From Leucaena leucocephala (Eukaryota > Streptophyta > Magnoliopsida > Fabales > Fabaceae), in contig CM073538.1 in assembly GCA_037074615.1 (NCBI GenBank), positions 21,601,068 to 21,665,067 of the forward strand: 64,000 nt of DNA. The letters run 5' to 3'. The notes under the pieces are model-generated. The model was not told the DNA's origin. It saw nothing but the letters and a program-made list of their open reading frames with translations, and made no database searches. Position numbers and translations under genes: made by a program. Of this stretch, positions 1 to 11,900 are shown piece by piece; the first letter of the stretch is position 1, and the number at the start of each line of letters is the position of its first letter.

Positions 1-621
1 AAATTAGAAAGATTGACAAATTAATTTTGTTACTTTATTTTATTTTGGGTATAAAAAGAGTAAAATACGTCCTTGCCTAATGGCTTGTATTAAACACTAA
101 TCCTTTGTCACTCCCCTATCATCCACTCAAATTGAAGTATTAGGTGTAACTGTTCTGTATTTTTATTTCTAATTAAAGAAAGCGGGATAAAGTTATTTTA
201 ATAGAAAAAAAAGGGGATAAAGAGAGGATATATCTGTAATTTGCAAAGTTATGCCATTCTTCCATATTGGCTTGATCGAAAAGCATGATTTATAACCCGT
301 TTGGTCATCGATATATATACAAATGAACTTTAATTATTGTGATTTGCTAATAATAGGATTAAAATTTAAGTACTAAAAGGGTTTTGACAATATTACTATT
401 TAGTTTGAATTTATATAAATGTGAAAAAAAAAACATATGAGAGAGATCCTTGATTAGATCCTATTTGAATTTTCCCTAAGATTATTTAAGAATATGTCTG
501 TTGTGCTTCACGACATCAGATAACGTGTCTATTGGATCTATTCACATGGAAGGTAGTGTTGTGAGGCGCATTATTATGATCATATCTTTTAATGAATAAA
601 GAAAGAGATAATGAATCTTAC
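1..621. other. AT-rich sequence downstream of the KCR exon, no exon seen
   Basis: If the KCR-like exon at 622-1245 is spliced from the donor at 621-613, this stretch is the start of its first intron. I looked on the minus strand for the C-terminal half of the reductase and found nothing resembling it. The second exon is either beyond the left edge or absent. Confidence 0.4.
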
Positions 622-1245
622 TCTTTCGTGGCGGCGTAGACGGAGTTGAGAGGGTAAGAAGGAAAAGCGACGGTGAGGCCGGAGCCAATGTTAACGATGG
701 CTCCTTTCTTCTTCTTCAGCATCTCCGGGATCACCGCCTTTGACATCCAAGTCAGTCCCTCCATGTTCACTTTAATCATCTTCTCCATCGTCTCCAACTC
801 CCCCTCGTGGAAGAACCTCGGCTCACCGGAACCCGCCGTCGCTGCGTTATTAACCACCACTCCAACATCTAGACCCTCCGTCGCCTCCGCCATCCTCTTC
901 ACCATCTCCTCCCCGTCGATGCTCTCCAAATCCATCTCCACCACCTTGGCTTCCACATCACGGTGTTTCTCTCTGATCTCCGTCCATGTGTCTTGAAGCT
1001 TTCTGGGGTTTCGACCCACCAGGATGAGATTGAGACCTTTGGAGGCGAGTTGTGAGGGCCTTACCTATTCCGTCAGTGCATCCGGTGACGACGGCCCACG
1101 AGCCGTAGTGTTTGAGGTTCTTGGGTGGCCTCAAGAACATGGCCCACACCCACCACACGAACTCCATGGCGAGTTTGCAGAGAGAGATGAAGCCTAAGGT
1201 GCATGTTGCCACCACCATGAAATCTGCCATCTTGCTCATGGCCAT
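622..1245 (-). pseudogene. Very-long-chain 3-oxoacyl-CoA reductase (KCR-like), first exon, frameshifted
   Basis: This is the N-terminal two thirds of a plant 3-ketoacyl-CoA reductase, the short-chain dehydrogenase that performs the first reduction in ER fatty-acid elongation. Reading on the minus strand from ATG 1245 there is a hydrophobic N-terminal segment, the KCR block FLRPPKNLKHYGSWAVVTG, and the cofactor motif TGCTDGIG. The frame then breaks near 1050-1056. The next block (VGRNPRKLQ, LDVGVVVNNAA, RFFHEGE, KKKKGAIVNIGSG, YAATK) continues in another frame. The catalytic Ser and the YxxxK pair are both present in this second part. The exon ends at a good donor, GTAAGATTC (621-613). The C-terminal half is not in the window. 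A net shift of one base (one extra or two missing) makes the locus non-coding as written, so it is a pseudogene unless the base is an assembly error. Family assignment is secure; functional status is not. Confidence 0.8.
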
Positions 1246-1526
1246 TCCTGAGACCGAGAATGCTTTCAGGAGAAGCAACTTTAATTTATCATGGATTCCT
1301 AGACACCAACGCCACTCCCCTGCCCAGTTCCATTATTGCTCCCGCCCACTTCAAAAATGTAATAAATTTAAAATTTTTAACGGATAATTTTTTAATAAAA
1401 AAAATTATGAGGAAAAATATATCTTTATTTTAGACTTTATACCCATTAAAATAATTTATTTTTAAAACAAATAAAAATAAATAAATTTAGACCGTCCAAA
1501 TTAACCAAATCTAGATATCTAGATTT

Positions 1527-1850
1527 GGGTGCTCATCCACAGAAACTCGATCCCATGGGGAGCAGGCCACAGACAATTACAGAGAAGCGTTGCATCTTGC
1601 TCATAAATATAGTCCTCACGTCAGCATAAGATTCGTATCTGTAACGATAGACTAAATTTTTACCAACTTTGAGGGTAAGTTCCATAATATATTGTCTATT
1701 GAGACACCCAGCTACTATCATAAAAATTATTTTAATAAAAAATATCATAAAACTCATAAATATTTTTTAAATTTTAAAATTATACCTTAACTTTAATAAA
1801 AGATAGATATTAAATCTATCTAAATTTTCTTATATAAAAACAAATAATCA
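1527..1850 (+). repeat. Degenerate SINE-like fragment (3' half)
   Basis: The stretch at about 1735-1845 matches the 3' part of the SINE-like repeat at 18540-18735. Both carry a block around AAATTTTAAA, then TACCTTAACTTTAAT (ACCCTAACTTTAAT in the other copy), and both end in an A-rich tail. The tRNA-like head is not convincing here, so this is a 5'-truncated or decayed copy. The rest, 1246-2372, shows only a TA microsatellite near 1918-1936 and no gene. Confidence 0.45.
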
Positions 1851-2372
1851 CTTCCATAATCAATTATTGCATAGTTGGCTTCTTCTCTTTTTATTTTTTA
1901 TTCTTGCGAAAAAGAATAATATATATATATATATATACACACATACATGCATGCATGCATATACATACATATAGAAGTTTAAGTTTAGTTTGAAAATTGG
2001 CAACACTGCCGCCAATGGAGAATTCATGGGAGCAAGCGTGCGGCTTGCACCTGAAATAACACACGAGTATACAGTTGCACTTAATTCATCAATCGCTAGT
2101 TTGCCAATGAATAAATGATCCCATACTATAAAATCTGTGAAACAGAAACATTTCCCCATATCTATTTCATTTTCTAAATGAAGTGACATGAAGAAAATCC
2201 ATCACAGCCATAGATTAGAACTATAAGATAAGCTTTGCCAGATTTAAGTAACTCTATTCAATTAAACCTTTGAATCTGTATCGTACTCGTGTTCGTCTCT
2301 TATGGCCAAATATCACCATATACTTTACCACAACAAAAAAAACGCTTTAGGTAATAATATCTTATACACTAG

Positions 2373-4222
2373 CTAAGAGCAAAGCCTTTCAAGAGCCAAG
2401 TTTTCATCGCCACCAACAGCCTCCAAAGCACTCCTCGCCTGAGCTTCAGGGAATCCCATCTCTGCCAGCTTCTTTACCTATACCAGTATAAAGTGGGAAA
2501 TTCATTTGTATAATAAACAAAAAAAAAAAAAAAGAACTTCATAAGATGCAGAGTGAATCTCATGCATTGATGAGATCAATTATTACAAGCTCTACAATGT
2601 AAATTCATCTTCAATTGTTTGGATTAGCATGTTTTCAAGTAATTTTGCACTGTACGAGATAAATATATAAAGGGAGTTGTCTCGTAAAGCGTAAAAGTGC
2701 TTTCTTGTAGAGGTCCCAAAATGCAAAAGCTCAGTGTACCTTATCCTCAATCCCAAGGGATGATGGCTTGGCAAAAGCTTCAGTCCAGTACCGAGAGGTG
2801 CCAACAAATGTCTGGTAGTCTTTGAGATACTGTATCGCCCATGGAAATAAATTGATTCAGAATGAAATTAGAGCATAGGAAAAATAAGCTATCATAACAG
2901 TTCCAATTCTGATATGATAGATACCTATGTAGGATGAAGAACCCTACCTGAAAGCTAACTATTGAGGCAAGAGAATCAATTTACTTAAATACCATATTGA
3001 GCATCCTATTTTACTCAATATGAGACTTGATATCCCACACTACTAAGTCCCCATCACAATCACAACTAGAGCTTAACACAATAGATAATAAACATGTCAT
3101 TAAGAATACAGACCTGTTCTGCTACAACAGCATCTTGAGGATCATCAGGTTGAGGAGCAGAGAGAAGTGCTTGCACAGAAAGCAGGGCTGTTTTCAGGGT
3201 CAGTGCAGGGCTCCATTGATCCTTCAAGATGTCCAGGCAAATAGCTCCACTCTGACTGCTGATGTTAGGGTGCCTTCAACAGGTGACATAACACAGTATA
3301 TAATATAAGCATTATATGAATCACCAGATGCTTTGCCCGCAGCAGGGCATTAAATGCTGCTATACATAATTAACCGCGCTGAATGATCTATTCTCAGCAC
3401 AATCACTTTATCACAAGATTTATTTCAACCATGCAGTGTATTGTGAAAGTACCAAACTTATGTGATGAATCATATTCAGCTTTTCAAACAGGGTCAGCAT
3501 ATGATTCTACTCAGCCTGCTTTTGGTAAGTAATGTCAATAATCAATAACAGAAAAGGATGAAGGGGGCGCCTGTTATCGGCTAAGTTAACCACGACTAAA
3601 TTATAAAACATTGCCCTTTGAAGATATATTTTCATGAAATTAACAGCATGTCAAACAACAAAGTGCATAAAGTTCTCCGCATAACTATTCCAAACCTTCT
3701 TTCCCTTTTCCACATCCATTATCCAACACCAAAGCCAAGGTAAATATCAATGTCCAAATCAATGATTTTACAAAATCCCACATCAAACTTCAATCTAAGC
3801 ACAAAAAAATACAGAGGTCCATAAAAAAATCCTACCAGACTTTCGTCGCAAACTGCATTTTGGGAGGTTCGAAGGGGTAGCCATCTGCGATCAAGGAATA
3901 TGGCAAGCAAATTATTAAAAACTTCCAAATTATTAACCTTAAAATGCTATCGGGCAATCATGATAGCACTACCAAAAACCCTATCCTCTAATCATATGCA
4001 ATTGGCAATAAAGTGTCGAAATTCACAAACTATGATGAACATACCGGGTATGGTAATGTCAATTTGGAAAATGCCCCCTTCATAAGGAGTTCCAAGAGGG
4101 CCGGGAATGATTCCAATCAAGCGGGCAAGATTGTCGCCTTTGACGTTAACTTTGATACCGGAGCGCTCAACATCCTTGCCACATTCGACGAGCTCCTTCT
4201 GGACACGAGCAAAGTCGATCAT
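2373..4222 (-). CDS. UBC27: Ubiquitin-conjugating enzyme E2 27 (UBC27-type, with UBA domain)
   Basis: Five exons on the minus strand: 4222-4045, 3884-3836, 3273-3114, 2829-2740 and 2477-2373, all with GT-AG borders and consistent phases, giving 193 residues. Family members are about 192. The E2 core occupies residues 1-150. It contains IPGPLGTPYEGG, the DGYPFEPPKM loop, the HPN motif at 77-79 and the active-site cysteine at residue 88 (AICLDILK). The last exon encodes a C-terminal UBA domain (EMGFPEAQARSALEAVGGDE), ending in LCS. This E2-UBA layout is the Arabidopsis UBC27 / human UBE2K arrangement. The enzyme takes ubiquitin from E1 and passes it to substrates with an E3; the UBA domain binds ubiquitin chains. 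The start is the first ATG of the conserved MIDFARVQKEL. Intact and probably constitutive. Confidence 0.96.
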
Positions 4223-4435
4223 CTTCAATCTGATAGAGGAATCAGAAAAGAGAAACCCTAGAGAATGATAAACCGAAATAGACTTGCAAGGATAGAAAGG
4301 AAAAGAACAAAATATAACTCTGTGTGAAGAAGAAGACAACACCGCCTGCTTGCTTGAACGGAGAGGAAGCAAAAAGAAAGAGGAATAAAGCTTGTAACTT
4401 TTTCCCTTTCCTTTGTCCTGACTGGCGCACGCCGT

Positions 4436-4443
4436 CTATATAC
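4436..4443 (-). promoter_or_regulatory. TATA box of the UBC27 gene
   Basis: TATATAGA on the minus strand lies about 214 bases upstream of the UBC27 ATG. That would place transcription start near 4405 with a 5' leader of roughly 180 bases. Assigned by sequence and position only. Confidence 0.5.
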
Positions 4444-4544
4444 ACAGTCACAGCGCCACTAGTAGTAGTAGTAGTAGAAGCCACTGGTAAGAGAAAAACG
4501 CGGATTCTTTATTCATATACCTTCATCCATCCGCTAAATTTATG

Positions 4545-5287
4545 AGACAGGCATTGAATTCAGAAATGATTCATCTTACGTGACCTGAATTCATAAATCC
4601 GTATATAGTAAAATTTTAATTTTAATTTATACCCTCCTTTATATTTAAGACGAAAGTATAAATTTTATTTTAACTTTTTAAATTTAAAAATTATATTTTT
4701 AGTCAGATTAATTTTATTAATAAAAAATATTATTAAACAATTAAATATTAATAAAATATATTTAAATTTTAATTTATTATAAAATATAACATAATTTAAA
4801 AATATTAAAATAAAAATATATTTTATTCGTATTTAACTATACAGTATAACTTAAATTTGACAAGTTAACACATTTTCTATTAAAAAAATTAACATTGTTA
4901 AATTAAAAAGATTAAAAATATACTTTTAAATTTAAAATATTAAAATAAAACTTAATAAAAATATAAAATATTAAATATATACTTATGGCAAGTGTAAATA
5001 TTTTGTTCTTCTTAATAAATTCATGCGGACTTACTAGGATCATAATCTATATTTTTTAATTCAGATAATCTTGAGAAGGTAGTTTATGATTGGCACCGTG
5101 TAGAGATATAGTATTTTTTAAAATATTATTATTATATTTTAAAAATATGAATTTTTTTTTTAGAAAAAATGCTAAAATATTGATTGTATCTTTTTGTAAT
5201 AAATGATAGATATTAATACTCCTAATGTTATAGGTTTTGATGAATGCACATTCATTCTTTTTTCAAATTAAGTTGTGCACTTATATG
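4545..5287. other. AT-rich intergenic spacer
   Basis: The DNA between the UBC27 promoter and the LINE tail is strongly AT-rich with no credible ORF. I see no RNA gene or clear repeat border. Confidence 0.5.
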
Positions 5288-6560
5288 GCAACAAATACAA
5301 CAATAACAACAAATTTTATCCTATTAAATAGAGTCGGCTATATAGATCATACGATATCATTATACTCTATCAAAAACTAAATTCTTATATAGGTTATTGG
5401 CCAGGAGATCCCGTTCAATGACTTTTTTGAGCGTTCTCTTTAGCCTTCCTCTACTTCTTTTAATCGGTGTCTATACTATTTGATCCACCCTCTTCACCAG
5501 CGCATCCCTTGGCCTTCTTTGTACTTGTCCAAACCACCTAAAATGATTCTCTACTATTTTCTCTTCAATAGGTGCTACTCTAACTTTTTCTCGTATATGT
5601 TCATTACGAATCTTATCTTTTCTTGTATGTCCACACATCCATCTCAGTATCCTCATCTCAGCTACCCCAACTTTATGCTTTTGCTGTCCTTTTAAAGCCC
5701 AGTATTCACCCCCATAAAGCATTGCTGGTCTTATAGTAGTGCGATAAAACTTTCCTTTTAATTTATCTTGTACTTTCCGATTACATATAACTCCAATAAC
5801 CTTTCTCCATTTAAACCACCCGACCTGAATTATATGATTAACATCCTCCAAAATTTCACTGTCCTTCTGTATCATTGATCCCAAATATTTAAATTTATCT
5901 ATTTGTGGAATAATTTGATTTCCCAATCTGACCTCCAAGTTACTTCTAACTTGCCTCTTATTAAAATTATAATGTATATATTCAGTCTTACTTCTACTCA
6001 TACGAAAATCCTTCAACTCTAAAGTACTTCTCCATAACTCAAGTTTAAAATTAATCTCTTCTCTTGACTCCGCCACAAAAACTATATCGTCCGCAAAAAA
6101 CATGCACTTAGGAATTTCTTCTTGAATAGGCTTAGTTAGAACATCCACTACTAGATTAAATAAATAAGGACTCAAGGTTGATCCCTGATATAGACCAATC
6201 CTTATGGGAAAATCCTTTGTTTCGCCCCCAGACATTCTTACAGTAGTTATTACCCCCTCATACATATCTTTTATTGCCTTGATATATGCCATGCGTATAC
6301 CTTTCTTTTCTAAAACTTTCCAAAGCACCTCTCTTGACACTCGATTATATGCTTTTTCTAAATTAATGAAGATCATATACAAGTCTCTTCTTTTAGTCCG
6401 GTACCTTTCCATTAACCCTGTTAATAAATAAATCGCCTCTATTATAAACCTACTTGACATGAAACCACACTAATTCTCCATAATTAAAATGAAAATATCT
6501 ACTGTTAAGTTCATGAATTAAAATGACCTCATTAAAACGAGGGCGTTGAACTTTCTCTAT
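5288..6560 (-). mobile_element. Inactivated RTE-like LINE (non-LTR retrotransposon), 5'-truncated
   Basis: The minus strand carries the reverse transcriptase half of a plant non-LTR element. The open segment 6460-5471 (329 codons) has RT motif A as FINLEKAYNRV, motif B as GLYQGSTLSP and motif C as FADDIV, followed by the C-terminal blocks KFKYLGSMIQ, KLKGKFYRT, RPAMLYG and MRILRWMCGHTR. In motif A the catalytic aspartate is Asn (residue 33 of the open segment). A TAG at 6472-6470 interrupts the frame just before it, where relatives have Gln (ENQ-FGFM). The ATG at 6460 is therefore internal, not a start. The 3' end is a short UTR running into a (TTG)-type tail (AACAATAACAAC on the plus strand near 5290-5312), typical of plant RTE elements. 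The left 5' border near 6.5 kb is approximate. No target-site duplication was found. Dead copy. Confidence 0.85.
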
Positions 6561-6799
6561 TTTAGATATGACAATTAAGACGAAATGTGCAATTTAATAT
6601 TTTCATTCAACTGGGGATACATTGTTTGTACAAAGATTAAAAGCTAATACAATTTAAAAATCAAATGGGCATAATTTATATCACATATTTGCTTTTCCAC
6701 GAAGCAAAATGAATGGGAATTAACCAACATGATGAATAAATCACTGACCACCCCAATAAAAATATTATCGCTAGTAAGAAAATATGATCAATTATTATT

Positions 6800-7015
6800 T
6801 CATCCCTTATTTTTTTAATAAAAATTAGATGGTATCCTCTAACTAATAGTTTAAAGATTACTCTTTTTTAGACATAAAGATTATCGAAGTAATTTTTGTC
6901 TCTCCCAATAAAATATTAATTTTTTTTATATGCACGACTTAATTTGAATCTAGGATATCATGTTTAAGAAACTCATATATCTAATAGTTGTGGCAAACTT
7001 TGTTAGTTGTTTCAT
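6800..7015 (-). repeat. SINE-like dispersed repeat, minus orientation
   Basis: Read on the minus strand, a weak tRNA-like head (B-box-like AGATTCAAATTAAGT) is followed by a body, part of which recurs on the plus strand at about 15010-15115. Shared blocks include TTACTTCGATAATC / TTACTTCGGTAATT, the following GTCTAAAAAA, and GGATACCAT. Two copies in opposite orientation indicate a mobile repeat. The SINE class is an inference from the head. Confidence 0.45.
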
Positions 7016-7823
7016 CCATGCTAAAAAAACTGTTCTTATGCCTTTTTTTCTGGGTTCATGCAAGAAAATTGCAAAAATTGATCTAGTGTTCCCTAATCCA
7101 TTAATTGATACGCTAGTTAAAAGTTAAAAGCAAAATCTTAAACGTGAAAAGGAACTTATATTAAGTTTTAAAAAACCTTTTCTCCACAAATGATGAAAAT
7201 GAATTCAGCGTTTTGCGTCAAGAAACAGCTGAAATAGCTACTGATATTACTGTAAAAACATAACTTGTGAAAAACAGAACTTGTGGGGAATATCATGTTC
7301 CAAGTTAGTATTAGCAATTGTAACTTAGATTAAAATTATAGTCATCATGACCATGAATAAATGAATTATCGTCATGTTAAAATTATAGTGTTAGGAGCAC
7401 ATTTCAAGTTTAAAACTCTTATGGGCTTTTCAGCCCAAACCTGTCATGAGCCCGTTAGACCCATGATGCAAGGAAAAAAAAACGAGTATTGTTATTCTGT
7501 TTATTTAATTATAGGCTAATAACTAATAGGGTTTGATCTAACAAAATATCTTAGTCCCTCGTAACTTCACAAACTAAATTTTGAGTTATTATTAGAAGAT
7601 TTATCTATATTTAATACGAATAGTATCTCTAATAAAATTAAGAATATATATATTTAGCAAATAAAAATGGGAGGCTAATAATAAAGATAGCCTCTAGGTG
7701 AAGATTGAAGAACACTGACGTGATATAATTTTGCTTCATAAAAGTTGCAGAGAGACATGAGACATGATGAGACATATATAAACAAAGAAAAGGGAAGTGA
7801 CTTGAGCTGGTTTGTTACGTTCT

Positions 7824-8840
7824 TTAGAAACCAGTATATCCACTTGTTTCTTCATGATCTGATACATAACCATTGGAGCTTGAACAAGACGACGATAATG
7901 TTGAAGCATGCAGGTTTTGGTTTTGTAGCATCATACAGTCAAAGAATCTTGGTTGGCCTACCATGTCTTGTCCATTATTATTATTATTATTATTCTGTAC
8001 GTGACTCCTCGTCCTCCTCCTCGTATCCCCACCATTATTGTTTGTTTTCTTTAGGGATATTCGACACAGAACCCTGTCTCCGACCTCCTCGGACTTGGAA
8101 GCAGTTACAAGACGATATTCGTGCATGATCCAATCAGTTTTAGAGCCGTTTGGGGAATTCCCTTCGTAGAAAACAAGGGTTTTTCTTATGCCGACGATGT
8201 CGTTGTTCATTGATGATGAGGTGATTTTCTTGTCGGATCCTGTTGCCTTCCAATATCCAGAGATGGTTGTTCGGTTCATGCGATTCCCATTCCGATATTT
8301 TGCTTCCTTTGGACTGAAAAAATACCTCTCTTCCTCATCAGAGTTACCTAATCCATCAAAACCCACATTCATTGAACTCCATTAGTTTGCATTCATAGTA
8401 ACACAAGCAAAAGAATAACAATGCAACTTAAATTATCATGTTTATCAGCTGGCAATGACTATTATTTGACTGGCTCATCCATGTATCAACGTAGTCACTT
8501 GGCTTTGATTTATAAGAAACTCGTGGGTTGAAACTACCATACGGTCACTGGCACTGGCACGTACTTAGTAAGCAATGCCATCTGAGGCATTGAAATTGAG
8601 TTGAGGAGCTCAGAAAAGAAATGAGAAAAGTAGTGGAAGATTAAGAAATGAAGAGTCACCTGGCAAATCCCAAGGATCGAAGTTGCAGAGATTGAGGTCA
8701 GGGATAATGGTAGCAGGCAAGGGAAGGGAGAAGATCTTGCATTTCAAGTACTGAAAAACGAGCTCTTGGTCTGTTGGCTGGAACCGAAAACCAGGAGGCA
8801 ATCTGCTAACTCCATTTCTAACAAAATTCATCTTTTCCAT
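7824..8840 (-). CDS. NAC domain transcription factor, VNI2/NAC083-like
   Basis: Two exons on the minus strand, 8840-8660 and 8347-7824, joined at GT-AG borders in phase, encode 234 residues. The NAC DNA-binding domain fills residues 1-145. It opens with LPPGFRFQPTDQELVFQYLK, then has PWDLPG at the exon junction, YFFSPKEAKY, SGYWKATGSDKKI, VGIRKTLVFYEG and TDWIMHEYRL. The short C-terminal part (LCRISLKK, then an Asn run and a Ser-rich end) is like the NAC083/VNI2 group, which regulates xylem differentiation and senescence in Arabidopsis. Most NAC genes have a second intron just after the HEYRL block; here the frame is continuous. The Asn run is coded by a TTA microsatellite (plus strand 7975-7998) and may vary in length. 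The start is chosen at the ATG before KMNFVRNGV, as in relatives; the frame stays open upstream. Confidence 0.92.
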
Positions 8841-8931
8841 TAATACTTCTCTCAAAAAGAAAGAAAATAAAAGAACCAAAGTCACTAATCTCAGGCTCAG
8901 ACAGGGCACGTCAATGTTGATAGCACGTACG

Positions 8932-8939
8932 TATTTATA
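8932..8939 (-). promoter_or_regulatory. TATA box of the NAC gene
   Basis: TATAAATA on the minus strand is about 92 bases upstream of the NAC start codon, implying a leader of about 60 bases. Confidence 0.55.
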
Positions 8940-8944
8940 GCCCA

Positions 8945-11900
8945 ATCTTAGCTTTACAGAAAAAAAAGATATTGTTGCCTTTAATTTAATTTTAATTTGT
9001 AGTAATGGTTAAAGCCTTAAAGGCTACTAAATTTTAATGCCGGCCAATTAAATTAAACCAACTCTTTCTTTTTGTTATGCCCTCCCTTTTAATTGTATCG
9101 TCTTGTATATACCGCTGATCATCGATTCACAGTCAGCATTTCGGGGCGTGCGCTTGTGTATAATTTTCTTTTTTAATTCTAGTTTATTGTCTATTTCATA
9201 ATCTCATATCATTTGAAGTATCGTCTGAGATTCCATTGGCCCACTAATGTTTTCAAGGTTACCCCATCGTGGAATTCATCTGGAAATGTCAACACTCTCC
9301 AGGACTTCCTTTTCTATCCAAGTGTCTCAGGGTTGCTATCTTATGGATTCACCATACCAACCCTACAACAACACTTGCCGGCATGAATTACATATTGGAT
9401 GTGTTAATACTAGACTCATTAACTTTAATTTGGCGCAAAAGACTTCCATGCATCCACTGTTACCTGGCAGGAAATCCTTTCACTAAAGTTTTTTTTCATC
9501 TTTTCATGTTCATGCGATTACTCTTACTTCCCTTTTGAGATTCACCTCCTCCTTCATTTGTAATTTATGTTCGGTAGACTGTAAGACCTTTTAATTTTTT
9601 TTAATGTCATTTTGTCCTTTAATAAAAAAAAATATTGGCCCACTAATGAGTATTTAATGAATCAATATTAAACGTCATTAGCACTTAGCACCGATAACGT
9701 ACGTCGGAATTCCTCTATTCACGGGTACGTGGTAGCAAAAGTTAAGAAAAGAGCATTCAAAGGTTTCTCCAACTTTAAATTCAAACTATAGTAGTTAAAA
9801 AAAAATATATGCCCATAGGTTTTAGGAGTTTCCAACATTCTTTTCGTTGTGTATGAGAAGAGAACAAGAAAGATAAAAACTATGAGACAATTCTCAGTCT
9901 CCCGAAGAAGCTTAATCAAGAGGGAAATATGATTAAGTATAAGTTTATTAAATCTTAATATGCTGACCTTTTTATTTTGGTTCTGCCTAGCTTGCTATCG
10001 TGGTTTGCTTGTGCGCGCGCATGGAATCTTTTTCAAAGTTTTCATACTTTATATTTTGCAAAGAGCACCTAATAAATAGTATCTCATATCATTTTTAATA
10101 TAAAATATATTTAATTAAATTAAAAAAATTAGTTAATATAATATATTTTTTTAACCCCCTCTTTCTATTTCTTATTTAAGTATTGTTGAGTGTATAAATA
10201 TGAATAATTTAAAAAAATTAATAAATATAATAAATATATCTTATATTTATGATCAATATTAATTTTTTAATTATATCTTATAGGTATCGAAAGTTTACTG
10301 GGTTGATTCTGATTAATTTGAATGCCAGAATACATTGTTTTAGTGATTTTAAATCATACATCACAAAATCTTTCGTTAATTTTGAGGACTTAGTATGCAT
10401 CCATAACTTACACACTAATCCATTCTATCTATGATTCAGTATTTGCTGTAGTCGGTATAGAATCAAAACAACTGTTTTAGCAATATGGAAAATAATGCAT
10501 TGGCATCATTCCCAGTAGAAGGAGCAGTTAACTTTTCGTATGAAATTCATACAAATTAATAAGTGATGTATATTGCTACTTAAACACTAAACCACCTCAT
10601 TTACAATAAAAAAAAGATAATTTATTATCAATAAATTATTAGTCAAAATGATAAATAGCATTATATCAGGGTAACACAATTTTAAATATCAAAATATAAA
10701 ATTGTTAAAAATAGTAAAAAAATCTTTACGCTCTAAACTTTTAGAACATCCTTAATTTAATAAAAAAAAAGATAATTTCTTTGACAAAGAGGCAACTATA
10801 ATGACAATGATGATAGAATATTTTCATCTCTATATTGCATGAATCCATCCAAATATACATTAAATTCGCTATAAATTAATCAAAAATTGACACTAGTTAT
10901 CAAAATGGTAATATATTGATCACAATCTTCGAACTTAAGATATAGTTTTTAAGGGTAACAAGATAAATTTGGAACCAAAATTTAACTAATGATCTTTTTT
11001 ATTTTTAGCTAATAGACTTTTGCTAATCTTATATATATATATATATATATACTCCTATTATATTTTTTTAGAATTATAATTAGCTTGTACGCTAGGAGAA
11101 GAAGATTTGCTTAATTAAGAGGTAATTACGCTTAATTACGAAAATATTGCATGCAAAAGTTATGGGATATTGTGACCTCATGGTGCATGAGAGATGAGTC
11201 AGCCTTTAGTATTTTCATGTGCCTTTGCTAAAGTTTCCCCATAATACGTACAAGTTACAACCATATCCGATTACTCATGTCTTTTTATTTGCCTTTTTTA
11301 GTTTTATTCCAGATTTCCCATTAAAAAAAAAGTTTCCCAGTGGATTAGCATTTTGATATGACCATATTGTAATCTAAAACTTTTTAAATTTCCCTTTTTT
11401 AAATCAGTTTCTGGAACTTATAAGTGGATCGATGACTCATATGGCAGCAACTTTAGGTCTGTATAAAGAAAAAGTTTTTTATTAATAATTTTCTTAATTA
11501 ACCACATTTTGCTCTTTGATGCAGGTAAGTTTTTTTTTTTGAATTATATGAACAAAAAAATTAAGAATCAAAGTGCCTTTGGTTTATTGGTCAAATGTAA
11601 CATCAAGGGTAAACAAGGGCAGTCAACTATGAAAGGGATGTTTTCTCATTTATACAAGTCAAATCATATATATTATATTGTTCGCTTCACCTTAGCCATT
11701 TTTTACGCTTGCAATCATTTCTTGTCAAAATTCACAAGATTTAATTAAAAACAGTAGGAGATAATTTTATGTTGGCTCTTGGCCGATCAAAACTGTTAAC
11801 ACGTTGTGCAGTGTAAATTAGAATAATTTTTCTCCTAGTTTGATTAAATTACATACATTATATATATTTTATTGAATATAATTATATTTAATATATATAA

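Noticed and set aside
9247..9538. Two overlapping plus-strand ORFs in a less AT-rich patch
   Set aside because: Translations match nothing known and the frames overlap out of phase; possible noncoding transcript only.
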